DNA from: Exophiala sp. HKRS030
Lineage: Eukaryota; Ascomycota; Eurotiomycetes; Chaetothyriales; Herpotrichiellaceae
NCBI GenBank assembly: GCA_023897205.1
Contig: JAHWDD010000004.1
Span: 2,914,001-2,978,000, forward strand
Length of the DNA: 64,000 nt
Reading direction: 5' to 3'
Numbering within the stretch: the first letter of the stretch is position 1; every line of letters starts with the position of its first letter. Made by a program: the position numbers and the translations under genes. A model generated the notes under the pieces. The model ran no database searches. It was not told where the DNA came from and saw only the letters and a list, made by a program, of their open reading frames with translations. Below are positions 1 to 8,882 of the stretch, in pieces.

Positions 1-240
1 GAAGATGGACTCAAGGCACAGGCTGATTTTGAAGATTACTCCGAATTTCTCATCTGCAAGGGAGATGTTCTTCTCGACTGCCGATCAAGCAGGAGAAGAG
101 CATTGTTGGTAGCAGAGAACGCAGCGGTTGGGGAGCGGCGCATGAGGAAAGAGCGCCAAATGTTGTGCACACACAAGAGAAATTTGTATGCAAACTGGTC
201 GCATTCTGCCACCTGTCACCGCCCCACGAGGAAACCCTAG
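1..240 (+). CDS. Possible 3' end of a gene running off the left edge
   Basis: One frame is open from the first base to a TAG at 238-240 (79 codons). Its first part reads like ordinary protein (EDGLKAQADFEDYSEF) and its end is Cys/His/Arg-rich. No family is recognised and there is no start in the window, so this may be the last exon of a gene to the left or chance. Very uncertain. Confidence 0.2.
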   Translation, partial: EDGLKAQADFEDYSEFLICKGDVLLDCRSSRRRALLVAENAAVGERRMRKERQMLCTHKRNLYANWSHSATCHRPTRKP

Positions 241-964
241 TCACGTGATCGCGAATTATATAGTACGTTGTTCAGAATACTTAGGTCAGAATACTGAAAC
301 TTGCTTCAAAGATTACCAGACTTAAGCCACGGTCGTAAAGAGATTTATTAGACTATAGACATGGTTGCCAGCTCGATGAAGAGCGAAGCCGTTGCGGTGG
401 TTACTGTACAATTTCATGAACGCCGTAGCGATGTAACAGATCCTTGAACCACGATACTCCAGGTGATCGGGCAATACCTCGTTCTAGCTGTTGAATGGGT
501 GGGCATAATGCCTTTCGTCTGGATAAGCGGGCTGTTCGGAGCGAGCCCAACTCGTTATATCTGGAGGAGCGAGGCCCAATTCAATGATTGGTATGGTCAG
601 GACGACAAGCAAGGGCAAGTCCTTTCACTGAGCAATGCTTTGATTCTAAGAAGAATCATTTGCCTAGCCCAGAGCATTCTTCTGGAATGCCGGCAGAGCT
701 TCGAAGAGAGTGATGCCGTTTTGGGGTGTCTGGCCATTCCTCATGTTTCGTGTCCCTGTTGACAAGCATGTATGCAAAGTCGCAATTCCAGACAAATATT
801 GGCAAATCCAAATGAGTTGTTGTGTGCGTGGTGCAAACGACTTTGCCTCAAAGGCCGCAACGACTTCCGGACAAAGGACTCAAAGCGGTATCGTAGAAAG
901 CATATCACCATATCATCCGTGTTATCTCAATTTAGTTCTTCCGATAATCCATAGTTTGCTTATG
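241..964. other. Intergenic, no gene seen
   Basis: I see no convincing coding signal on either strand. Short open frames here have no recognisable motif and no plausible splice partners. The right part is probably the 3' flank of the zinc-ribbon gene on the minus strand. Confidence 0.4.
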
Positions 965-1459
965 TCACTGATATCGCATATGCTGACCCGGAGGAGGAGC
1001 TCCCCAGCCCTGAGGAGGTCCTTGTTGAGGTGGATGCATCGGTGGCTGACCTTGTTGCGATTGTACGTCGGGTCGATTCCTGTCTCAATTGTTAGTATTC
1101 GTGAGTCCTAAAAAGTCACATGCGATGAGGCTCTTACCGCAGATCTTGACGGAATCTACAGATGGAACAAGCGATCTTGAAATCGGTTAGCCAAATCGGG
1201 GATGTTAATGCATGGTGGTAGACATACATCCTGATGCTTGCCTCCCAGAGGAATGACTGGAACCCAGCAGAAGGTAAACCAATCCCAAGACTGAATCGGA
1301 CGCGCAGACCAGTTTCCGCAGTTCTGGCATTGAGCCGTTATTCCTTCATAGCCCTTCAATGGCTTCGTGAAGTCTAGAGCTGTTATTAGCTGCACATCGA
1401 AAGGGCCGCCCCGGGTTATTGCGCACACCTTTGCTTCCAACTACGAAGAAAAACGCCAT
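965..1459 (-). CDS. Small zinc-ribbon (zinc-ribbon 15 type) protein, 4 exons
   Basis: Reconstructed exons are 1459-1429, 1379-1228, 1175-1138 and 1079-965; together they give a 111-residue protein with an unbroken frame. It starts MAFFFVVGSK, has a first zinc knuckle CQNC, then a WFTFCWVPVIPLGGK stretch and a second knuckle CSIC followed by FRQDLRNRPD, and ends in a Pro/Gln/Gly-rich tail. This Cys pair spacing and the W-F-T-F/P-V-I-P core are typical of fungal zinc-ribbon 15 proteins, whose function is unknown; by family they are small and probably membrane-associated or secretory. All three introns are GT-AG, the last with an ACTAAC branch point. The second knuckle appears only after removal of the 52-bp second intron, which supports the model. 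Exon 1 (31 bp) is the least certain part. Confidence 0.8.
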
Positions 1460-2020
1460 GGATGAATATGGATTGGAGTCGTTGTGAAGGCAAACTCTTT
1501 GGACCTGGAGTTGACAAAGGCAAGACAGGCAGTTTGTGCAATGGCTTTCAACAGTCCAAAAGACGAGGCGCAGCTCGCGAACTAGATTCCAGAGACGCGC
1601 AACTCGGCTCGGCGCAGGGCGAATCACTGGCGTAGATCATCGGAGTAAATGACAGAATGCGCAGTCTCCACCAAAATACATATACGGGTCTACAGAGTAA
1701 CAAAACAACCATTTGCTTCAGCCTCGTCCCCCCCCAGAAGTTGTACAGTACGTGGTTTGCGCAAGGCTCCAACACAACACATTGCATTTCAGTCACTACC
1801 CATCCGCCCGTGTGCACAGCAGCGTCCATTTGGTCCGAAGAGAAGTAGCCAAACACTTTTATTTTTGATTATAGAGCATGGCGAATAGCACAAACGAGGC
1901 ACATCGGGTGGCAGCGGCCTCCCATCACATCCATTCAAATTAGTACTTGACAAGAGCCGTACCGAATATCACCGAGTCCTTCCATTCCTTCGAGACGCCA
2001 ATTTCGCTAATTTGCTTCAA
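1460..2020. other. Intergenic between zinc-ribbon and LC8 genes
   Basis: Holds the upstream region of the zinc-ribbon gene and the 3' flank of the LC8 gene (both minus strand). Contains a CCCCCCC run near 1730. No gene seen. Confidence 0.5.
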
Positions 2021-2646
2021 TCACTGAGTCTTGAACAGAAGAATTGCAACGTGCCCAAGATAAAAGTAAATGAAATGCTTCGTCTCTGTGGCATATATTT
2101 GTTAGCACGAATGCGTTCAAGAGACTCGATGAGTTGGAGAAGCATTCGGCATACCGTGCGTGACGAAGCTTCCAAAGTTCCTGCCTACTATGCAATGCCA
2201 TGTAGCACCCTTTTTAGAATCAAACTGTCCGTCTATGGTCAATGTCCGAAGAGACAGTCATGTTGAAATTCGACCAACCTCTCGCTTGATGTGCTGTGCA
2301 ATGTCCTAATCCCAGATCAGCTTGCCCTGACATTCAAAAGGCTTCAATAATACAAACCTTCTCGACACTGAATTTCTCCATGGCTTCTTGTGCTATTGCT
2401 TGTGTCAACGCGATGCTTCGGGTAGGACTCGAGGTGCTTCATTTCTCACCGACTTCGATCGCTTCTTGTTGCATGTCCTCGCTCTTGATAATGTCAGCAC
2501 CGGGTTCTGGAACTCGTACGAGACTGGTGTCTCACCATGTCAACCGACTTGATTTGTGCTAAGGTCATATCAGCAACATTCCTGGACCATAATAAGGAAT
2601 ACTCACGCTCCAACTTCACCTTCTTCTCCGGAGCAGTGTCCGCCAT
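2021..2646 (-). CDS. Dynein light chain LC8 (DYNLL/Dlc-type), 7 small exons
   Basis: Splicing six short introns from the minus strand gives a protein of about 99 residues matching LC8 along its length: [52 protein letters not shown], then [19 protein letters not shown] and [19 protein letters not shown]8 is a homodimeric hub subunit of cytoplasmic dynein that binds short linear motifs in dynein intermediate chain and many other proteins; the [11 protein letters not shown] and [15 protein letters not shown] segments form the dimer/ligand groove. Length equals the family norm (about 90-100). Introns lie, for example, after SVDM, after SVEK and within the THE codon run. Start is the ATG at 2646, the stop TGA is at 2021-2023. 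Seven exons in 626 bp explain why no long open frame exists here. Confidence 0.93.
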
Positions 2647-3237
2647 GTTTGTTGTTGTCTTCAAAGAATAGGTAATAATCTCTTGAGGGTCCTAAGACTG
2701 CAGATTGTCGTGACCACTGTCTCACTCTAAGCGAAGGGCGATGGCGAAAGATAAGGGAAGGCTGCGCTGGGATTCGAGTTGCGTGAGTGATGTATGAGAC
2801 GGACCCGCGTCCGCAATCTCCATCAAAAGACAATCGTCTGACGCTTATTCTTGGCGGCTTAAACGACCATCGCCGCTTTTAAGATCCGTCTTCCTCCCAC
2901 CGTGGTCCTCGACACTCATCACTCGCCTTCAACTCACCCTCGACCCTTTACCTCCCCTCCTCGGCGATGTTTTTTGACTCCTGCGCCAGACAAAACCCCG
3001 CGTGAGTCGGACGGGCCAAGTAGTGACCACAATTTTGCCGGGTTTGTTCTCGAACCAGGAATTCCGCTTCGTGGCATCTGAAGCACTATTCTCTATATTA
3101 GATTAGTATTCTCTAACGCGATATATCAGTAGCCAATTTAGCAATGAACGAAGACCCTACAAATCTATCTTAGGTAGTGTTTTTAATTGATCTCGACCTT
3201 GCGATAAAGACTTAACGAGAAGAATTGTTAGAAACGC
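2647..3237. other. Intergenic upstream of LC8 gene
   Basis: Upstream/promoter region of the LC8 gene, then AT-richer sequence towards the NLR relic. No gene seen. Confidence 0.5.
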
Positions 3238-3930
3238 ATGACAAAATATATAAGAGCATTTATGGCCATCAGGGCTCTATTGGGTGAGAAGTATTCGACT
3301 AGACATAATTCCGAGTCGTTTTCCTGGGTCCTTTCTGGATATCCATTCATTACGACAACCCCCGCTCCAAAGAGCGATAGAGTTATGTCTATATTCGAGA
3401 TGCGGAACTACAATATCTGGTCTAAGTCGTCGGCTGCCCAAGTCCTAGACTACATACCATGGAACGACACAATCTTAGACTTTCTCGACTATCGACCATC
3501 GATCAGCTCGCCGGCCTCGTTCTCGCTGATCACCAGGGACAAGGACGAGTCGGCGTCTCTGCATCCTCTGGTGCACGACTGGTGTCGCGACCGAATATCT
3601 AAGGAAACGAGCGACGACTACTCAGCTACCGACGAGCAATGACACTATCGCGCATGTCTGTCGAGTGAAAGTTTGCAGACGAAGGGCCACGTTTCGTAGG
3701 TCGATGGTGTCGCATGTAAGCGAGCTTCGTCGGCTCCAGGACCATCAAGATGCTCCGAACGAGCAGGACAAAATTTAGCTGCGGCCAGCTGATCCTGCCG
3801 GAAAACGGATGGACGAAAGAGGCATTGCAACTTGCGGAGGAGATGGTGGCTCTGCGTAAGAGCAAGCTGGGGGGCGGATCATCCTGACACGTCGTCATCG
3901 CAGAGCCTTCTTGCTCATCTCTCTCGAGCA
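3238..3930 (+). pseudogene. Decayed NLR-like (NB-ARC/TPR) gene fragment
   Basis: An open stretch of 134 codons ends with SASLHPLVHDWCRDRI, the signature found at the junction between the STAND/NB-ARC region and the tetratricopeptide repeats in fungal NLR-like proteins. After its stop at 3640-3642 homology continues in shifted frames: RLQDHQDAPNEQDKI followed by a stop near 3777, then ENGWTKEALQLAEEMVALRK, a typical TPR of this family, up to about 3870. The nucleotide-binding domain and the repeat array are missing, and stops and frameshifts separate the pieces. Family role (heterokaryon incompatibility or innate-immunity-like sensing) is known for intact members only; this copy should be inactive. 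Confidence 0.65.
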
Positions 3931-4861
3931 CAGGACGAGACTTTAAGCGTCACGTTCTTAGTGCCCACATAGTGGCTTATCGCTAGTCTCAGAAAGTTCA
4001 AGACGTTCGACAAATGCCTCAGTTGGCGTTGACTGGCCGGTGTCGGAGGACGTGATACCCTCAGACCGGAATCCAGTCTACTCTACTGTACAAGTAGCTA
4101 GGTATATGAGATGAACAGGTGGCCAAGCCCAGGCATTGGAGCAGTGCAGGGCGACAAGGTTGATCAGAAATGTAAGTCGGAGGGCGAGCTGAAGGATAGA
4201 AGGGCAAAAGAGGAAAACCCATGATGATGAGTTGTCTATCAAGCAATGAAGATGTGCTTAACCGTCGCCGGAAGGCTTAAGCAGATGCGTCCTGTAGCGC
4301 AGTAAACTAAAGCCGTGGAGCGAACCAGAGAACGGGGTTTGAGAAGGGGGTTCGGTGGGCATTGACCAAGGGATTCAGCAATGAATGCGCGGTGCCAGTT
4401 TCCATTACCGCGCATAAACCCAAAATAACACAGTGTAAGTCACTAACCAGGCGGGCAAGTGAAATGTACATATTCGGGTAATATCAGGACCCCACTCTCA
4501 GAACCTCAGGTACAAGCAGTACCCAGAGGTGAAAGGGTATGTTATGGACAGAATACCGGCTGAACGCTGGGGGGTGCCGATGGATAGGCGACAAGGAAAT
4601 CGAGGTAGTACGTTGAAGAAGAACGGCTTTACGGGTGGCTCAATACCTCGACACCCTCCCACGGGAAGAATGCAACCCCGACCCGCTTATCTGATTATCT
4701 GATTATTTTCTTTCTAACCATCTAATCTCTGATAAGATTAGTATCTTTCCGGACTTCGGGTCCAGGAGTATCACTCATATAGACCTATTCGTCGTCCAAA
4801 ATCCCTAGGGAAATCTTCGACCCTTCCATGTTCCCTCACTTATAAGTCCTAGTCGGCGACC
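3931..4861. other. Intergenic with MFS promoter
   Basis: No coding signal. The last 200 bp are the presumed promoter of the siderophore-type MFS gene and carry GATA-type sites described separately. The stretch between the NLR relic and the promoter may contain further decayed NLR sequence, but I cannot recognise it. Confidence 0.45.
4687..4735. promoter_or_regulatory. Cluster of GATA-factor sites upstream of siderophore-type MFS gene
   Basis: TTATCTGAT occurs twice, at 4687-4695 and 4695-4703 (sharing one base). Its reverse complement is ATCAGATAA, an exact match to ATCWGATAA, the extended site described for fungal SreA/Sre1-type iron-responsive GATA repressors. A third core, TGATAA, lies at 4730-4735. 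The sites are about 125-175 bp upstream of the ATG at 4862. Iron repression of the transporter is inferred. Confidence 0.6.
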
Positions 4862-6718
4862 ATGGCCGTCAAAGATGAGATTTTGCAGGCTTCGGAGCCC
4901 CAGACCAGTTCCACAGTGGCTGCCCTCGACTCTCGTGAGATTCAGGTTCAGGAGAATGATGCCAGTGTGCCCGAATCGTCGAGCAATTTGGTGGAAATAC
5001 CGACATGGCAGAAGATCGTCCTCTGGATCAGGTGTGTCTCTTCTCCCTACTGCTTCCAGCTTCGATCCGGCGGTCGCTGAAATACGTCCGTGGCTAGCAT
5101 CTGTCTCACATCCTACGCCAACGGGCTCGACAACTTTACCATGTCCGTGTACCTGAATACGGCGGCCTCAGAATTCAACGGTATCGTGCAGTACTCCACG
5201 TTGGCCGTGGTGCAGAGCATGATCCTGGCGGCGGGGAAACCAGTCTTTGCGAAAGTCGCCGATGTCATCGGTCGAGCGGCGACGCTGGCCTTGTCGGTCG
5301 CCGTCTTCACCGTCGGCACTGTCACCATTTCGTCGTCGCAGAACATGGGCGGTCTGGCGGCGGGGATGGTTTTCTTTTCCCTGGGGAACACCGGGGTCAC
5401 ATTTAGCCTTCAACTCCTGGTGGCGGACCTGACGTCCCCTCGCTGGCGGTGCGCCATCTCCAACGCTTTGGCCATTCACTTCATCATCAATTTTGGCATC
5501 GCCTCCAAAATCACCAACGCTCTGGTGCCGCAAAGCTGGCGGTGGGGGGTGGGCATGTTCACCATCATCAACCCCTGCGTGACGGGGCCCATCGTCGCCG
5601 TACTGGGATGGCAGCAGTACCAGTCGGCCCGTCGAGGCGCCATCCGCAAGTACCCGTACGAGGGCCTGGGATTCTCGCGCTCCGTTTGGTCCTTTGTCGT
5701 CGACGTTGACCTTCTCGGACTGACGTTCTTTGCCGGCGGCTTTCTCCTTCTACTCCTCCCGTTGACCATCGCCGACAGGGCACCCGATGGGTACAAGAGC
5801 GGCTACATCGTCGCCATGTTTGTCCTGGGTGGGGTCATGCTCCTGCTGTGGCCGCTCGTCGAACTCCGGATGCCGCGCCCGTTGGTGCGACTGCGCACCT
5901 TCTTCGCCAATCCGGACGTAATTGTCCCGGCGTCCATCCTCTTCGTCGATCAGTTTTCCGTGGCCATGACCATGACACCCGCATTCCAGTGGATCGAAAT
6001 CACCCATGGCTGGAGCACGGGCGACGCGACCTACTTCCTTTACACCCAGTCGCTGTGCCTGGTCGTCTTCAGCGTCCTGGCCGGCTCGCTCGCCACGTAC
6101 ACCGGGCGCTACCAGCGCGTGTGCATCGCCGGCGCCTGCGTCCGCATGATCGGCCTGGGCCTGATGTTGAAATACCGCACCTCTCACGCCACTACATTCC
6201 AGGTGGTAATACCCCAGGTCCTCATGGGCCTCGGCGGCGGGCTCATGACTGCCAACGTCACTGTAGTCGCTCAGGCCGCTGTACCACACGATGAGCTCTC
6301 CATCGTGACTGGATTCGTGCTGTTGGTCCTCGAGCTTGGCTCCGCCATCGGGAGCGCCACGGTCGGGGCCGTGCAACAAACACTCCGCGCCAGCCTGCAC
6401 CACTACCTGGACCCCATCACCGGCGGCAACGCCACCGTGGTCAACCTCATCTACGCCCAGGGTAGTCGCGCCGTCGCCGGTTTCCCGTTGGGCACCCCGA
6501 TCCGTGACGCGACCGTCCACGCATGGTCCGATATCATGCACAAGTTGATCGTCGGCGCACTCACACTGGCCGCGGTGAACCTCGTCACCTGTCTGGTTTT
6601 ACCCGACCATGTATTGAAAGACAAACAACAGAATAACGTGGAAGACGAGACTGTCGGAATTATGCCTCCCCAAGCCGTCCTACCTAAGTCGAACCGACGC
6701 GCACACAGGGAGGCTTGA
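4862..6718 (+). CDS. MFS transporter, siderophore-iron transporter family
   Basis: Two exons: 4862-5031 and 5098-6718; the 66-bp intron rejoins the frame as WIRS-ICLTSYANGLDNF. The protein has about 596 residues, the usual size of 14-TM fungal siderophore transporters. Family-like stretches include NGLDNFTMSVYLNTAASEF in the first TM region, AAGKPVFAKVADVIGRA (MFS loop 2-3 signature), DLTSPRWRCAISN and a C-terminal QTLRASLHHYL segment. The soluble N-terminus is about 55 residues. The family imports ferric siderophores across the plasma or vesicle membrane by proton symport; the substrate cannot be read from the sequence. The upstream paired ATCAGATAA sites support iron regulation. Drug efflux is the alternative for this superfamily, but the TSPRWR and AGKPVFAKVAD context favours the siderophore clade. 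Confidence 0.87.
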
Positions 6719-7357
6719 ATTCGGGTCGGAAGTAACGTCTTTTCTGGCGTGAGCGACCGAAGAAGATGCGTGGACCGTGCTTACTCCCATCTACTGCCAG
6801 ACTGCTGTCGTTCGAAGGCCAGGGATTTTCTTTTTCACTGCCCATAAAGCCTTCCTCTTTGTAGAACTAGGTCAAGTGAGATCGAGGAAACGTTTGAATT
6901 GCTAGGCAGAGGACTAAGGGCCGCCTGAGCAGAATAGCTCGTACTAGAAAAGATGCGCCTACCTAACATATGAAATCCCCGCATGACCAGGACTGCTGGT
7001 TGGCGTCCGATGATCAGATTCGGTCGTAGGTGGCCCCGGCTCTAAACTCTCCGGACTTCACCGGGTCACAATTGTCACGGTGTGTTCGACTCGTACTGCA
7101 TTGGTTTCCCCAGAAGTAGTAGTTTTCATTTGTCAAAATCAGCTGGAGGGTCGTGTCGCGCCTAACTTTGATGATGCAAATGTACTCTGTCGTTTAACAC
7201 GTTTGACAAAGCGGGCCGACCGGCCGATATCGCAGAGGACCCCTTTGAGAGGCCGAAGGAGGTATTTATCTTGAATGTAACCAGCACGGGCACGACAAGT
7301 CAGGAATCACTACACCAACCACACACACAAAACAGCCACAGACCACAACCGTTCGCG
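6719..7357. other. Intergenic between MFS and O-methyltransferase
   Basis: 3' flank of the MFS gene and upstream region of the methyltransferase; a CA-rich leader (ACCACACACACAAAACAGCC) lies just before the ATG. No gene seen. Confidence 0.5.
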
Positions 7358-8197
7358 ATGTCGTCGACCGGGACCGAGTGGTCCCCTCCCCCGGCCAACC
7401 CGCTCCAAGGCGTCCCCTCGCACATCGTCGACCTGCTCGCCCGGCTCCACGACGAGTCCCTGCGGCAGGAGGGGGCCCTGACGCGCGACGACTTCCAGAG
7501 GGCGACCATGGACGAGGTCATGCGCGACAAGTTCATCGCGCTGGACCGCGACAAGGCCGAGTTCGTCTACCAGCTGTGCCGGGCCACGGGGGCCGAGACC
7601 ATCGTCGAGGCGGGCACCTCGTTCGGCGTCAGCACCATCTACCTCGCCCTGGCGGCCTCGGCCAACGCCTCGCGGACGGGCCGCCGCGCGCGCGTCGTCG
7701 CCACCGAGCACGAGCCCACAAAGGCCGCCCGGGCGAGAGGGTACTGGGCCGAGTGCGGCGGGAGCGTCAGCGACGTGATCGACCTCCGTGAGGGCGACCT
7801 GCGCGAGACGCTGAAGACGGATCTGGACAACGTCGATCTGTTGTTGCTCGACAGTACGTCTTTCTTTTTCTCGCCTCGTGTGACCGACTTCTCTGTACTC
7901 TTTTTTCCCCTTTCGCGCTCGCTCCCTGCCCCTCTCTCCGCTTGACCAGATTATCCGAACTCTCAAGTCCGAGCTCTAATTTCTCCAGTCTGGACGCCCA
8001 TGGCACTTCCGACCTTGAAGGTCGTGGAACCCAAGATGCGGCACGGGGCCCTGGTCATCGTGGACAACACGATCGGCGCCGCGCGGGGTTACAAGGACAT
8101 GCTGGAGTACCTGCGGAACCCGGACAGCGGGTACATCAACATGACCCTCCCCTTCAGCAAGGGTCTGGAAATGAGCGTGTATTTGCCTCGGAGGTGA
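7358..8197 (+). CDS. SAM-dependent O-methyltransferase (class I, family 3 type)
   Basis: Exons 7358-7853 and 7989-8197 give 234 residues, normal for small caffeoyl-CoA/catechol-type O-methyltransferases. The SAM motif I is ETIVEAGTSFGVSTIYLA, the acidic motif II ATEHEP follows, and DLLLLD then DIWTPMALPTL and HGALVIVDNTIGAARGY form the metal/SAM-binding C-terminal half. The product therefore transfers a methyl group from SAM to a small acceptor in the cytosol; the acceptor is unknown. The ATG at 7358 is preferred because the upstream in-frame extension lacks an ATG. The coding region is much more GC-rich than its flanks. The short C-terminal end (LPFSKGLEMSVYLPRR) fits the family. Confidence 0.87.
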
Positions 8198-8882
8198 GAG
8201 AGCTTGGGTATTTCAGGGGTTCTATTCGCCCGGAGTATCGCCACCAACCGTGCCAGATGTATGGTCTCGCCGTCGCGAGAGGTTTGTATTGACATCTTTG
8301 CCTGGTGGTCAGCCCTCTGGAGTCTTTTGGAATAGCAAACGTTCGATGGAGCACCCTTGGCCCCGGATATTATCCTTGGGGGAGAGTCCCGAAACGCTCG
8401 CTGTCTAATATAGCTCTCGGTGCACTTCGTTTCCCGGTCCCCTTTTACTTTCTCCTGGATCATGTTCACTTTGACCCTTCTTTCTGTCCCCTGTGACATG
8501 CCCATCTTGTCACTCTGTTGCTGGATTGGTTGTAGACATTATGGTCGCAGAACTTTGTGTCATTAATTTGGTCAGAGTGGTATCTATAGATCAAGCCAAC
8601 GTATCTTGTTCTCCTTCCACCTTGATCAAAGAACATCATCATAATGATAACTGGGAAGTCTTCGTTGCAACACTATCAATCCAGCATGCCAGTCTGCTGA
8701 TCAAGGTATGTACACGAACATGAGCGGGCGTGTTTCTTTCTTTATATTATGTGCCCAGCTGTGTAAGTGTAATAAGTGTGTCCGTGTGATGACAAACGAA
8801 ACCGTTGTTCCCGTGTTGTCGTAACCCAATGTATTCCTCTCTACCATAAAAGGTATTCGTGAAATAATTCATCCAATGAAAT
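8198..8882. other. Intergenic, convergent 3' ends
   Basis: Lies between the 3' ends of the methyltransferase (plus) and the large uncharacterised gene (minus). No gene seen. Confidence 0.5.

Noticed and set aside
5750..6541. 263-codon open frame antisense to the MFS gene
   Set aside because: It mirrors the third-position GC bias of the real gene on the other strand, has no domain, and is His/Gly/Asp-rich.
7310..7966. 218-codon open frame antisense to the O-methyltransferase
   Set aside because: Shadow of the GC-rich methyltransferase exon; composition is Arg/Gly/Val-rich with no motif.
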